Positions 26,636 to 39,464 are shown, numbered from the stretch's first letter. The stretch is 64,000 nt of DNA from Hippopus hippopus (GCA_946811185.2 OX328108.1:39016357-39080356); one strand, 5' to 3'. Notes: a model not told the origin generated them from the letters alone. Translations and numbers: made by a program.

Positions 26636-27552
26636 ATCTCGTAAACATCTCATTATTGAGACTAAATAGTTCCCTAAGAAATAGCAAAAAATCACCAAGA
26701 CATTACCAGAATGCAAATTCTAGACCTATTCTTTCATTTGTTTTTGGTTGTTGTTGTTTTAAAAATCAATTAGATCTAGATCTAGTGTGGTAGAAGACCT
26801 TTCAAGCTAAATTTGCGGATGGGACTACTTTTGACTCCTATCAATTATGCTACATCCGGGCACGGGGCGGGTATACTAATAACCGGAATGTAACAAAATG
26901 TAGTACCTAAATACCGGAATGTTACAAAATGTTACGGAATGTAGATGCCTAATTCACTGAATGTGACGGAATGTGGACGAGGCGACCACGAAACGTTACA
27001 GAATGTAATTCTCAAAGCCAAAACACTGGAATTCAACTAACTGAAGGATAAACGAAGATAACATTCATACACATACGCACGCACACACGCTCACAAAACA
27101 GACCCAAAATTCGAATACTAACCAATGGAACATAAAATATTCAGATTAAGGAGGTGGGGTGACCGGGAGGGAAACCATTGTTTACCCTAGCTTCTTTGAT
27201 TGCTCTCGTACATTGTGTAGAAAATTTGATGTAATTTTTGTGTGTGTTAGAGATTTCATTGCTTTGTAGAGCCTAAACACTGATGTTACAATTTCTTGTA
27301 AATGTTGAAAGCGACAAAATATCAATCAGTCAATCAATTAATCAATCTATCAATCTGTCAGTCAGTCAGTCCATCCATCCATCCATCCATGCAACGATTC
27401 TAGAGCTTTCACTATCGGCCATATAAGGATAAGATATGATCACCGGAATGTAATAAAACGTGAAGCCTTAGCAATGGAACGTAACCGTATGAAATGTTAC
27501 AAAATGTGGAAGCCTAAACACCGAAATGTTACAAAATGTAGATGCTACATGT

Positions 27553-27829
27553 ATATGGCCTGCAATACGCGAGAAAGGGCATTCGGGCATTTGCGTAAAG
27601 TGTCGTTTCGGATCAGCCTGCGCACTCCGCGCTGAGTAATCCGAAACGACACTTTTCGTTTTAAGTAACTTACTGTTTTGCGCAAGTCTACTGTAGGACA
27701 AAATCTAATGCAGTCGTAAAGTGCCGTCTCGGATTAGCCTGCGCCGACTGCGCAGGATGATCCGAGCCGACACTTTACGCAAATGTCCGACTGTCCCTTT
27801 TCGCGTGTTGCAGGCCATATAGCACTTTA
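27553..27829. mobile_element. MITE with long terminal and nested inverted repeats
   Basis: Outer inverted ends atggcctgcaa(t/c)acgcgagaaa and its complement, plus two internal palindromes: 27596-27655 (gtgtcgtttcgg..ccgaaacgacac) and 27721-27776 (gtgccgtctcgg..ccgagccgacac), each around gcctgcgc. Inserted in the composite arm. Confidence 0.7.
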
Positions 27830-28359
27830 ATTTGAAGAGCCTAAATATAGGAATGCAGCTTACAGAAGAATAAATGTAAATTAAATACACTCACCCGAAC
27901 CCCACACACACACAAAACAGGTCCGAAATGTAAAATTTGATGTCTAGAACAGAAAAATGTAGTAAGATTTAGGACGGGGAACCATTGTTTATATATACCC
28001 TCTATGATACAAGTGGAAAATTGGGTTTACGAGTGTGCAGGACTTTTCATCGCCCTGTACAGCCTAAACGTTGTGATGTAAATTTGTTCCATAGTGTGGA
28101 AAGTGCACACTGAAACAAACTGTAATTTCAGAGCCTAAACAACGGAATGTAGCAATACATCTATTTACGTATTAATTAAGGAGCACCATAGCAGTACTGA
28201 AATGTAATTCTTGATCCATACATAAGAAAGAAATAGGTTCTTTTTCGGGAGGGGGTGGCCAGAGGATGTTGGAGGACGCATATAGGATCGCTCTGTTGCA
28301 AAAGGTAACATCTGGTGCTTATGTGTTAAACGTATATATAGCTTCCTAGAGTTTGCAAT

Positions 28360-28606
28360 GGTCCTTCATGGCTCAGTGGTTAAGTGTAGGACTCGTAACC
28401 TGGAGGCCCCCGGTTTGAGCCAAACTTGAAAGCAACAGGGTTTAGTGGGAATGCCCAAGGCTTGGGCAAGACACTTCAGCGCCTAAGTCTAAGACTAGTG
28501 AAACACAGGACAAACATGAATACGCGAGCTGTCGCGGTGAGATGACGTAAAGCGGAGCAAACATCAATCAATCAATCAATCAACCAACCAACCAACCAAC
28601 CAATCA
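28360..28606 (+). repeat. tRNA-derived SINE
   Basis: A box-like TGGCTCAGTGGTTAAGTG, anticodon-loop-like GGACTCGTAACC, B box-like GGTTTGAGCC, then a body with ggcaagacactt and a (CAAT)n/(CAAC)n tail. The TAGGACTCGTAACC string is shared with the SINE at 29719, pointing to a tRNA-Thr-like head. Confidence 0.75.
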
Positions 28607-28777
28607 ATCAGTCCTAGAGCTTGTACTGAAATGTAAAGCCTTTAGAAACTCCAGAACTGTATAACGGAACGTTCCGAAATCGAGCCGTGGCAGCTGAAAA
28701 TTTGGTCGTCGGACGGCATCCGTCGAAGGTTCATGTACTGCTAAAACTTCTTGGCGACCGCACGTTTATTTTGCTGG

Positions 28778-29337
28778 GGGGGGGGGGGGGGGGGGAGGTT
28801 CAGAGGGGAGGGGTCATTTAGTAATGATTAAAGCAAGTCAGCCGAGCACCATTCGATCTCTGTCCGGCACCTGAAAGACGTCTACTAGGATCGGATGGTG
28901 GCCGTACGACAATCTCCTTTTCAAAAACCGTCCGGTCTAAATGGCCACCGTGCGGGTACCTTTCGGGCCCAGGACGCGCTCGGAAAAACACCACCCAAAG
29001 CACACTTGTATAAATTGTCAGCCTGGTATCGAGACAAGGCGGTGGTTGTTTTGTCTGGCAGGGGTTGTCCGGCTTTCATGTTGGCGTGACTAATGAATAC
29101 TGCAGTCAGCAATACAATATCTTGTTAAAATTTTGTCTGCATTATGAAAATTACGACCTCAGAGAAAGGTTCCAAAGGTTGTGGTATTGCATTACTAAGA
29201 GTTGGTAAGGGCGACCTTCACTGGACCCGGGTCCGAAGCTGACCGTTATCCTGCGCTTTCTTGGCAATTGGCAACTAGTACCAAAGCCTTGCCTTTTGAT
29301 TTTTCTTTGTCTTTCTTTGCTGATATTTCTATTACAG
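28778..29337. other. Homopolymer G run and unassigned, GC-richer host sequence
   Basis: A run of about 20 G at ~28777-28796, then moderate-GC sequence with open frames on both strands but no recognisable product. Confidence 0.35.
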
Positions 29338-29520
29338 TCACTTGATGTTCAACTATTGTTCGGCAAAGGTCAGCTGGTATCTGCAGAAATCGCCCGGAGA
29401 CAGTCTGATTCACATATTCATCGCTCTGAAATAAATACGAACATCCTGCGGCGACTGTTCCATTTCAAAGTTGGCAAACGGCTACTGTTCGTAAAAATCT
29501 CAACAACGCCCGTATTATGA
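29338..29520 (+). CDS. Candidate terminal exon of a host gene (60 codons)
   Basis: A long pyrimidine tract ending attacag precedes an open frame (SLDVQLLFGKGQLVSAEIAR... to a TGA at 29518-29520), with AATAAA ~65 nt downstream (about 29583). The composition is protein-like (IHRSEINTNILRRLFHFKVG). I cannot name the product, and no upstream exons were identified. It lies in the unpaired centre of the inverted composite repeat. Confidence 0.3.
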   Translation, partial: SLDVQLLFGKGQLVSAEIARRQSDSHIHRSEINTNILRRLFHFKVGKRLLFVKISTTPVL

Positions 29521-29718
29521 GATGTACATGTATATGTAGTTTCCCGAAATGATCCTTCAACACGGGAATGTAGCGAGACGGAAAATAAAGGGCACAATAC
29601 GAACAGAAATGTTAATTTTGATCCATGGAACATAAATAAATAATTCTAGTCCATGGAACATAAAGAAACACCGCTAGTCACTATATATGGAAAACAATTC
29701 TGACTACTTTTGTGTTGA

Positions 29719-30020
29719 CCAGCCCGCATAGCTCAGGTGGTAACACGTAGGACTCGTAACCGTTAAGTTTTGGGTCATTTGATGGTGTGGGTTAGATTCC
29801 CACGGCTGGCCATCTAAAATTACTAATAGTCTTTCGGATGAGACGTTAAAACGAGGTCCTGTGTGACGGTGCTATACACCGAGCACGTTAAAGAACCAGG
29901 CGTAACTTATAGGATGGGTTTCGACCTGTATCTTGCACTATCCTCCATAACATATCTATTAGCCTTCATTTGGCGTCGCCCATATTGGCCATGATAATTA
30001 AACGCAAATTCAATCAATCT
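29719..30020 (+). repeat. tRNA-derived SINE with conserved core
   Basis: tRNA-like head (GCATAGCTCAGGTGGTAACA, GGACTCGTAACC, GGGTTAGATTCCC), then tctttcggatgagacgttaa and cgagcacgttaaagaacc, conserved central-domain strings of widespread animal SINEs, and an aatcaatc end. Superfamily not assigned. Confidence 0.75.
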
Positions 30021-30254
30021 ACTTTTGTGTTCCATTGATCAAAAGTCACGTTTCGAGCCTGATTTTTTTGGTGTTATTTCATTGATTTCGTTTCTTCGTT
30101 TGTTACATTCCGTTACTTATAAGTTTTTGAAATTAAATTACATTTCGTCGTTGAAGCTTTCACATCCAGGTATCAATTTTGTATAAAAACTAAAATTATT
30201 GATGGTGATAACTTCATACTTCGTTATATAGTTCTGTGTTTAAAATCCAGATTA

Positions 30255-30460
30255 AGTCACTGCATGCACACTGCTCTGTGAAAAAGGGGCTTAATGCATC
30301 TGCGAAAAAGTATCGACCTCGGTCAGCCTGCGCAGTCCGCGCAGGCTGACCTGAGCCGAATCTTTTCGCTAGTGGTCAATTTTCTGTATGTCCAAGGACC
30401 AGTGTACCTCAGGATTATGTCGGTTGTTGAAAAATGTGGCTAATTTGGATCAATAATTTT
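30255..30460 (-). repeat. Family C repeat, copy 3 (inverted)
   Basis: Contains the family's palindrome in its clearest form, gtcagcctgcgcagtccgcg followed by its complement, and the tgctctgtgaaaaagg end. Confidence 0.65.
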
Positions 30461-31426
30461 GTGATCGCTTCCTTGGTATCATGCATCATGGAGATGCATT
30501 AAGCCTCCTTTTGCCTAAGCATGGCTCATTTATCATAGTTACATTTTCTCCCCATTAAAATTGGTAAAAAAATCAAATTTAAGAACTATTCTATGTCTGC
30601 AGTTACATTTCCCCCCTAAACGCTGACTATTCTCTACGGTACATTTATCATAATTCACATTTCGGGCCCTTGATTTTTGTGTTATTTAATTTACATTTAT
30701 ACTTCATTTAGCTACACTCAGGTATTTAGCTTTTAAAAATTACGTTCCGTTGTTGCCACTTCCACATTCCGTAATATTCTGTGAATTAGGCATCTACATT
30801 TCGTAACATTTTGTATTATTTTGTAATAATCCCGTATTTAGGTCCCACATTTTGTTACATTCCTTTCGGGCCTGAATTATTTTGCTACTTAAGCTACATT
30901 TATATTTCAGTTAGCTACATTCCGGTATTTAGGCAATTCAAGTTACATTCGGTAACATATCGTTGTAGAAGTTTCAACATTTTGTGACATTCCGGTATTT
31001 AGGCATCTACATTTTGTAACATTTTGTTACATCCAGTATTTAGGCTTTTCAAATTACATTTCGTAAGATTTCATTGTTGAAGCTTCCACGTCTTTAAAAG
31101 CATCTATTCCACACTACAGCTGGGAATGTCGACGGTGATAACTCCACATTTCAGTCAGTCTTTGCTTAAGCTCCAGATTTGGTTACATTTCGTGACGTTC
31201 GGGTGGACTAAGTCTCCGCATAAATGATAGTTGAGTGTTTCCCCCCCCCCCCCCCCTCAAAATTTTGACTATTTTGTGTTCCATTGATCAAAATTCACAT
31301 TTCGGCCTGGGATTTTTGTGTTTCTTAAAATACATTTACTCTTCAGTTAGCAACATTTCGGTATTTAGGCAGTTCAAATTACATTTCGTAACATTTCATT
31401 GATGAAGCTTTCACATCTAAATATTA

Positions 31427-32092
31427 TGGTGGCATATTTCTGCCGCCAGATACGAGATAGCTATTGCGATAATTTATGAGAACTATCGTGATAAAACAAA
31501 GTTTCCTGGAAATATTATCTAGATAATAAAAATTTTCACGATGAAAATATCGCGATAATTCTAACTGCTATCATGAATTTTTTTGCTTTCGTGTCCACAA
31601 CTGACATTCACGGTATCTATAATTAGATACAGTTTCGGAACATCTTCGTCTACAACCTCATGAATTCCCCTTTTCCCTCAATGGTTTTAAAGTTGTTTGT
31701 AGGAGGCATTTCGAGTCGTCTTTGTGATTTTACAGATTTCTATTCGTTTCGAGTATTGTTTAAATTTACCAATTAAGCGACAGTTGTTAATAATTCGAAC
31801 TTTTACAGACTACAATCTTGTGAAGTCAAAAACTACCTAGTTCATCCAAATGGTGAATTTTCTATTTATAGATACCGAGCAGCGGAAAGAACTATCACGA
31901 TAGTTTTATCTCGAATGTCAGCTTCGTGAACAATTGAGAAATTCTGCGTTAAAATATTAAGTTTATCGTGATATTTTTTCAGAAAACTTTTCTTATCTCG
32001 ATAAAATTTCCAGGAAACTTTAATTTATCGCAATAGTTTTCTAAAATTATCATGATAGCTATCTTGTATCTTGTGGCAGAAATATGCCACCA
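31427..32092. mobile_element. TA-flanked Tc1/mariner-type MITE, 666 bp
   Basis: Ends TGGTGGCATATTTCTGCC and its complement, flanked by TA on each side (31425-31426, 32093-32094). The inverted similarity extends ~100 bp (agatagctat, aaagtttcctgg). No transposase frame inside. Confidence 0.75.
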
Positions 32093-32430
32093 TAAAGTAT
32101 CCATTTTATATAAAAAAAAAAAAACTAAAAAATGTCGACGGCGATAAATCCACATTCCGTTATATAGTTTTGTGATTAATCTCCAGGTTCGGTTACATGC
32201 GACATTCCGGCGTTTAAGTCTCTGCAATTACATTTTCTCCAAAATCTGACTATTCTTATGTACATTCATCAAAATTCAAATTTCGGGCCTGGATTCATGT
32301 GTTGTTTAATTTACAATTTTACTTCATTTACCTGCATTCCGCTATTTAGGCTTTAAAAAATTACATTCCCTAACATTCCGTTGTTACCGCTTCTACATTC
32401 CGTAACATTCCGTGAATTAGGCATCTTAAC

Positions 32431-32836
32431 TTCATTTCAAAATGCTCTTCAAACTCAAAGTCGGCGTGGCGGTAATTTGTGAACGGCACTTGACGAAGAA
32501 AAAATCTGTTCTTGAAAATCAGTTACACCAGAAGCTCCGAGCTATCATACCAGTGTGTCATAAATGCAGATGAGCTTGATAACCCTATAATGACACAAAT
32601 TATGCAAATACACGAAGTCCGATCAGGTGGAAAAGTAAGATGACCGTCTCGGGAAAAGGAATGGCCCCATTGTCTTAGTCAGGAAGGATAAAAGTTAAGG
32701 TAACGTGTCAATTTTTCATAGGTCGTTACTCACTTTCTGTTGTTTTGTTTATTTTCTTGTGTTTGAAACCTTTAAGCCCTTTGTCAAACAACAAATTTTA
32801 GACTAGTCCAAATTGAGAGCATTTGCAGACAACAAA
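32431..32836. other. Host sequence and a family A right-end fragment
   Basis: 32770-32836 is a truncated family A arm (ttttagactagtccaaattg..gcatttgcagac); the rest is unassigned. Confidence 0.5.
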
Positions 32837-33712
32837 TTAACCCATTACCACACAATCCCTACTTTTGACGACCCTGAGAAAGAAGCCTTTAGAAAACATT
32901 GTGGGAAAAGGAGAAAATGCTGGTAACCAGCATTTTCTCCTTTTCCCACAATGTTTTCTACCCTTCACAAAACAAATTTCAAATTTTCAGTCACTTTTAT
33001 TTTGTCGTCTGCAAATGCTTTCGATTTGGACAAGCCAAAAATTTTGTCGTTTGGTAATGAGTTAAAGGTGGCTCAAAGTGAAATAACTTGTAGACGACAA
33101 ATTAAATGTTGCTCAAATGCTGAGATTTGTTAGTGGAAGGTTAGAAAACATTGTGGAAAAAAGAAGAAAATGCTGGTTAACAGCATTTTCTCCTTTTCCC
33201 CCAATGTTTTCAATAGCCTTCTTTTTTTAGAGTCATTTACACTTGGGATTTTGTTGTAAAGGGTTACTGGATTAACCATAGGCAAGTGCTAGATCTAGTT
33301 TATGTTGACAGAGACTTGATTCTTTAGAGCAGCATGAGAATTTTTAATTTGAATTGACAAGGACATTTGAAATGTCTATAGAGATTGAAAGCAGGGTAGA
33401 TCCAGGATGAGGACAAGTGACAGCACTCTTGTAGACCTGGAGGGTTGGAGGGCGTGGGGGGGGCGTCTACAGAGTAACTGTAACATTTTAGTTAACCCTT
33501 TACCAAACAATCCCTGGTTTTTACGACCCTGAGATAGAAGCCTTTTGAAAACATTGTGGGAAAATGCTGGTAACCAGCATTTTCTCCTTTTTCCACAATG
33601 TTTTCTACCCTGCTGGAAACAAATTTCAATTTTTGAGTTACGTTTATTTTGTTGTCTGCAACTGCTTTCAATTTGGACCAGTCTAAAAGTTTGTCGTTTG
33701 GTAAAGAGTTAA
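32837..33712. mobile_element. Three family A MITEs in a row
   Basis: 32837-33065 (+, 229 bp, intact), then a minus-strand copy from the shared TTAA at 33062 to ~33266, then 33492-33712 (+, 221 bp, lacking 8 bp of one palindrome arm), the last very close to the copy at 16778. Confidence 0.78.
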
Positions 33713-33789
33713 AGGGTATAATGCCTCAAAGTACTGCGAGTATTCTGGAATAAAACTGTTACAAGATAAAAAAGTTCTTCAGTCACCGT

Positions 33790-34118
33790 TGTCTACGCAA
33801 TTTATATTCTTCGAAGATTCGACCTGTCTGCTATGACATATCACCGATCCCATATACTAGGGCAAAGTAGAGCTTATACCGAAGCTATTACCCAAGCCTG
33901 TAAGGGCTATTTTAATAAATGGCCGGTGTATAGGTTACATGCTAGCTGACCATAGCTGAATGAATCGCACCAGGTAGCGTTTTATTGAGTAAACGTTTAT
34001 TTCATTTTGAAATTCAAAGTAACGGTTGTCGTGTTGAAAAGAATTCCTGTTCTGTATCCAGAATGCCCAAATTAGATAGATGTGTATTTATAAATGCCAT
34101 CTAGCGCGAGATAATGCT
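33790..34118 (+). repeat. Family E repeat, copy 2
   Basis: Aligns with 26290-26635. Its end is cut by the insertion at 34123. Confidence 0.75.
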
Positions 34119-34122
34119 TCAG

Positions 34123-34646
34123 CAGGGGTGTAAAATTCCACTCGTCCGCTCGTATTGACGAGTAACATTTGGCTTCCGGCAAGTAGAAAAAATGCCAAGC
34201 TCGTCCTGTCGGACGAGTACATTTTAAAACTAATGAATTCTAAATTTGTCAAGTAAAATTCAAATTACAGTTTATTTCAGGGCGAACACAAAACGAAAGT
34301 AAAACTGAAATTCCAGAGCGTCTCTTCGATCACGATACAGGATGTTTATGTTTATTATGCATGCGCATCTGTAAAGTGCTTGACTGGTTTTCTGTTCACA
34401 GCGTCAGTTAGACTAGTATACAATTCCTATATTATTAGATCTGGACAGGTTTACCAGTCAAGCCACCGGAAAAAATAAGTATTAAACACCGTCTACTTTG
34501 TTTATATCGACACCGAAGTATATGCAGTAGAAATGGTCATTCAAGTCCGCAAGCTGGGACAAGTGATAGTGTCATAAGGACGAGTAACTTTTTCTACCCA
34601 CTAGTCCTACAGGACAAGTAGACAAAGAAAAAATTTTACACCCCTG
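34123..34646. mobile_element. CAGGGGTG-ended DNA transposon, 524 bp
   Basis: Ends CAGGGGTGTAAAATT and AATTTTACACCCCTG, with a direct repeat TTCAG on both sides (34118-34122, 34647-34651). Subterminal actcgtcc/ggacgag motifs recur inside. No coding frame. A second family member is at 56979-58121. Confidence 0.75.
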
Positions 34647-34689
34647 TTCAGTCATAGAATAACCTGTATTAAGTCTGTACTAGACTCCA

Positions 34690-34886
34690 AAATGTAAATT
34701 TTATCAAATTTAATACGTTTGCAGACAACAACTGAAATGTGGCTAATTTATCCTTGACAGGGTAGAAGACATTGTTGGAAAAGGGGACAGTGCTGGTTTC
34801 CAGCATTTTCTTCTTTTCCAACAGTGTTTTCAAAAATCTTCTCCTGTAGGGTCATTAAAAGTCCAGATTGTGTGCTGAAGGGTTAA
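34690..34886 (-). repeat. Family A copy, diverged
   Basis: Palindrome altered (attgttggaaaaggggacag); the TTAA-proximal end (ctgaagggttaa) remains. Confidence 0.65.
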
Positions 34887-35161
34887 AGATTTTGCAGACA
34901 ACAAATTAATTTATGTGAATGATGGGTTTAGTCAAAAAAAATGTTAGAAGATGTTGTTTACAAGCGTTTTACCGTAAAAACAAAGGATTGTTTGCTTCTT
35001 TGCTTGCATTATGGATACTAACTGATATAAATTGTCTTGATGACATGAATATCCAGCTCTTTTGGAGAAAAGAAAAGTTTCTACCTTGTAATAATTCACA
35101 TGATTCTAGATTTGCATTGCAAGGGGAAAAAATGCATGACTGAAATGATGGGATTTGTCCT

Positions 35162-35443
35162 TTAACTCTGTACCAAACGACAAAATTTTGGATTAGTCCA
35201 AATTGAAAGCATTTGTAGACGACAAAATAAATGTGAATCAGAAATTGAAATTCGATTTGGAAAGGGTAGAAAACATTGTTGGAAATGGAGAAAATGCTGG
35301 TTACCAGCATTTTCTCCTTTTCCCACAATGTTTTCACCCTATCAAAGAAAAATTGCACCATTTGAGCGACATTGAAATTGTCATCTGCAAATGCTTTCAA
35401 TTTGGACAAAGCAAAAATCTTTGTCATCTGATAAAAGGTTTAA
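35162..35443. mobile_element. Family A 'double right end' palindrome, 282 bp
   Basis: Both arms carry the right-arm sequence (aaattttggattagtccaaa..gcatttg.agacgac and its inverted partner), where normal copies have two different arms. Flanked by TTAA on both sides. Confidence 0.72.
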
Positions 35444-35449
35444 GTGCTA

Positions 35450-35650
35450 TTCTAATACTAAAGTTGCCATTGTGGCCAGTGTAGATCAAGATTAGGCTGT
35501 ACAAAACGTGCTGCCTGATCTTTGATCAACACTGTATTTTCAATACACTGTAGAGAAATGTGACCATAAAATTGCAATTATTTGGGTGCAGGATAGAAAT
35601 CTCAGTTGGGTTTATTTTGGGCTCTTAGGGTTATGAAATAAAGTTGTTTG
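35450..35650 (+). repeat. Decayed family B copy
   Basis: ccagtgtagatcaagattag..tgatctttgatcaacactgt palindrome is legible. Confidence 0.55.
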
Positions 35651-36760
35651 ATTTTTGTGGTAGGGTTTTAAAGACATACAAAATCGAAAATAACTTTTGT
35701 TCTTGCTTGGTCTGTCAGTAATTCAATCTAATAAATATGATTTAACGGAGCTAACAATTTATTATTCATTCTGTTTGTCATAGGAAAGGCTTAAACTTTT
35801 TACCAAACAGTCTTGAGGAACCTTTGGGAAAGAGCTTATGAAAACATTGATGGAAAAGGAGAAAGTGCTCAGTGTTTCTTCCAGAGGGCGTTTCTTGTGT
35901 TTTTAACGCAATGATTTCTTAGCTGATGCATTAAAATTTGTCGTGTTCATCTTTTCTGACGCAACCAAAAAACATATCAGTTCAATCAAAACTAAAGTTT
36001 ATAATGCACACCATGACGTCAAGCCGAAATACTATGGGGTAAAATAAGGTTCGTATGCAGAGAAAGATTTCGTACGCCATGATTATTTTATACTGAGTGT
36101 TTATGATACGGCGCCCAGTATCTGAAACCGATTTTATCGATAATTTATCGATAAATATCTGCCAGTACTGCACAAAAAAGAATTAAAGAACATGAATTGC
36201 TACTAACTGGCTTCTCTCTGACACAGTCACACACTTAAAGCTCTTGTTTAGTAATAAATAACTAGGTATGGAATAACTAGAGGAAGGTCAGTTGGTTGCC
36301 GCGCTTTAAACATGTACAGTCTGTGTATTCTAGACACTTTCCAAAACAGAATAGCAGATGAACCAAAAAAGAAAAACAGAAAGGACTTACAGACTGTTTT
36401 GTTGTCCCTTCCAGAAGTAAACACCTCGAAAACTGAAAAAAATGAAAAATCAACAAATGCAACAAATATCCGGGTCTTGTCAGACTAAGAAAAATAGTTT
36501 CGGTTCCGAGTCGGCGGAGTCACAGGGAAAGGTTCCTAAACGTGAATTTAAGTAGCTCTAAAAAGGCATTTATAAAGACTTTTGTATGACCTGAAAAAAT
36601 TTGGAGTAGGGGTCACAAATTGAGTGCTGCTAAATAAAGACAAATCCTGTCCTTTGATGATCAATAAAACTTTTCTCTTCAAAAATGCTTTTAGATTGAT
36701 GTCCTGTAAAGAGTTAAATGTCATGGTGGTATTGCTCAACACCATGGTAAATTTGACTGG
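35651..36760. other. Host sequence, mostly unassigned
   Basis: A partial family A half near 35795-35870. No gene supported. Confidence 0.4.
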
Positions 36761-38298
36761 ATTTACCACACAATTCCGACTTTTAACAACCATGAGAAAG
36801 AAAGCTTTTGAAAACATTGTGGGGGAAAAGAAGAAAATGCTGGTTACCAGCATTTTCCCTTTTTCCATTATGTTTTCTACCTTACCCAGAACAGATTTCA
36901 ATTCTTGAGTCACTTCTGTTTTGTTGTCTGCAAATGCTTTTAATTACGACAAGTCTAACATTTTGTCATTTGGTAAATTGGTAATTAATTAAACAAATCT
37001 ATACTCTTTACTATAAAAATTTTAGGCTTGTCCAAATATAATAGCATTTTCAGATGACAAATTAATTATGGCTGGATGGATTGGATTTGTTTAACCCTTT
37101 GCCACACAATCCCAAGTTTTAACGACCCTGAGGAAGAAGGTTTTTAAAAACATTGTGGGAAAAGGAGAAAATGCTGGTAACCAACATTTTCTCCAATTCC
37201 AATAATGCTTTCCAAGCCTTTCTCGGACAACTTTTCCTTTTTTAGCTACAATTAAGTTGTTGCCTACATATTCTTTCAATGGGAGACAAAAGAAAATTAC
37301 TTCCCTTGACAGCTCTCCACTACTTACTAGGCCCTAAATAAGGTATTACTTGGATTTTATCCATGATATCCTTTGCACTATTTAGGAATGTCCAGGTTTG
37401 AGTATCTCCATGAAAATTTATCAAACCACAAATTTGATCGATTTGAAAATATTATGAAGACCTGAAATATGAATTATGAGTCAAATTATAATAATGGCAA
37501 CATCTCATAGTAAAGCAAGGATAAAAACAAAGGAAATCAAACAAAAGCACCCAGTTACAATTAGGTTACCTCGGTTTTTATCTAACAAGGGAGATAATTT
37601 AGATTTTACTTTTTTCTCCCATTTGGACAAGTCCAAAATTTTGTTGTTTGGTAAAGGGTTATGCAGGTAGGAAGCATTGTGGAGAAAGGAGTAATCACTG
37701 GTTACTAGCCTTCCTGCCCAGGCTCACAAAAACAATGGATGGTTTGTTAACCTTTGAGGGGCAAATAAGTAAAAAAGGAAATTTTCTGTCAGGTTTGAAG
37801 ACCAAGATATTATGATATCAATAGTATTACAGTCAGAACATTTTCACATGCTGTTGGGTAGTGTAAAACAGATTAGTGTGCACAGAACCTGCAATTTGAT
37901 CTTGATATAACCCTTCTACACACAATCTCAAGTTTTAACAACCCTGAGAGAGAAGTCTTTTGAAAAAAAAGTGGAAAAAGGATACATTGCTGTTAACCAT
38001 TGTTTCTCCTTTTCCCACAATGTTTTCTAGTCTCATTTGAGCCACATTTAAATTGTTGTCTGCTAATGCTTTCAATTTGGACAAGTCCTCATTTTTATTG
38101 TGTGGTAAAGAGTTAACTGTTTACCAAACAACAAAATTTTAGAGTCATCCAAACTGAAAGCATTTGCAAGCGACAAAATTAATGTGACTCAAAAATTGAC
38201 ATTTGTTTTGGGAAGGGTAGAAGCCAGCATTTTCTACTTTTTCCGCAATGTTTTTCAAAAGTCTTCGTTAAAAGTCGGGATTGTGTGATAAAGGGTTA
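36761..38298. repeat. Family A cluster (about six copies or parts)
   Basis: 36761-36990 (+), ~37010-37080 (- fragment), 37091-37285 (+), ~37600-37662 (right-end fragment), ~37907-38115 (+) and 38112-38298 (-). The last two share one TTAA (38112-38115), abutting right end to right end. Confidence 0.7.
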
Positions 38299-38395
38299 AA
38301 CTTAACTGAAGAAGTTCTTGGCCAGATCCAGAGGAATTGAACAGCAGTAAAATTCATGGTCATACTATGTTCATATACAAATTATACAGGTAGGG

Positions 38396-39044
38396 TTAAC
38401 CCTTTATCATTATAATCCTGTATTTTTACATCCCTGATGAAGACGGCTTTTCAAAATGTTGCAGTTGGGAGACATATAGGTAAACAAAAAGTTCTCCTTT
38501 TTCCTGTAATGTATTAACCCTTTACCACACAACAACATTTTAGACCAGTCTGAATTGAAAGCATTTGCAGATGACAGTTTCAATGTGGCTCATATCAAAT
38601 GGTTTTTCTTTGATAGGGTAGAAAACATTGTGGGAAAAGGAGAAAATGCTGGTTACCAGCATTTTCTTCTTTTCCCAAAATGTTTTCAAAAAGCTTCTTT
38701 ACCAGGGTCGTCAAAAGTCGTCATTGTGTGGTAAAGGGTTAAACACTTCAAAAGTAAAATCGAATCATTTTAGCCTCTTCAGATTTGTCATGTGTAAATA
38801 CTTTTAACCTTTAACCCTTTACAACACAATCTCGAGTGTTAATGACCCTGACAAAGCGGACTTTCGAAAACATTGTGTCTCCGGAAAAGGAGAAAAATGC
38901 TGTTAACCAACATTTTCTCCTTTTCCCACAATGTTTTTAACCCTATCAGAGAGATTAAGTTCATTTGTACCTGTTTTGAATTTGATGTCTCCAGATGTTT
39001 TGAATTAGAATGGGTCTTAAACTTGTAGTTTGAGAAAGAGTTAA
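38396..39044. repeat. Family A cluster (three copies)
   Basis: 38396-38517 (+, truncated), 38514-38742 (-, intact 229 bp, sharing the TTAA at 38514-38517) and 38811-39044 (+). Confidence 0.75.
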
Positions 39045-39464
39045 TATGGACATGTCTCGGGTTTTGCCATCTGGTGAAGGGTGAAGGCTTTAGAAATCTG
39101 AGAATAGTTTGGAGTGCTTTTGAGGACAGTGTAGATCGTGATTACACTACAAATCATGAACAGTATGGTATTTGGTCGACAGTGTCTGGTAAAAAATTCT
39201 GGCCCAGGCAGCCATGAAAAGCAGTTCTCCAGATGTTTTCTCACGATCGAAAATAGTCATTTCATGAGTGCACTTTATTGATCACAAAGTTTTGTGGTTT
39301 GGTAAAGAGTAAAGCTGCGCTATTACCATATCAGATTCAGTATTGGTAATTCTTGTAATTCGGACATGTACAGTATACATGATGCAGCAACAATACATAG
39401 TCACTTTTTTTAAATCAAACCATATTAGAATGATACAAACACCTTGACAAATCCATTATCTTGC
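39045..39464. other. Host sequence with a family B fragment
   Basis: gaggacagtgtagatcgtga near 39122 resembles family B; the rest is unassigned. Confidence 0.4.

Larger units (their letters stand above)
26855..28700 (+). repeat. Left arm of a ~5.6-kb inverted composite repeat
   Basis: Many irregular subrepeats of the form gcctaaata(c)cggaatgt and acaaaatgta, running 5'-3'. The same units appear reverse-complemented at 30040-32430. Confidence 0.65.
30040..32430 (-). repeat. Right arm of the ~5.6-kb inverted composite repeat
   Basis: Subrepeats acattccgg/t(t)atttaggc and acattttgttaca, the reverse complement of the 26855-28700 units, hosting a family C copy (30255-30460) and a Tc1-type MITE (31427-32092). 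Confidence 0.65.

Noticed and set aside
28895..29112. Overlapping 60-codon frames on both strands in a GC-richer patch
   Set aside because: No splice signals, homologue recognition or codon signal to choose either strand.
28360..30020. Possible true tRNA genes
   Set aside because: The tRNA-like heads have mismatched arms and are followed by SINE bodies and simple-repeat tails, so they are SINEs.
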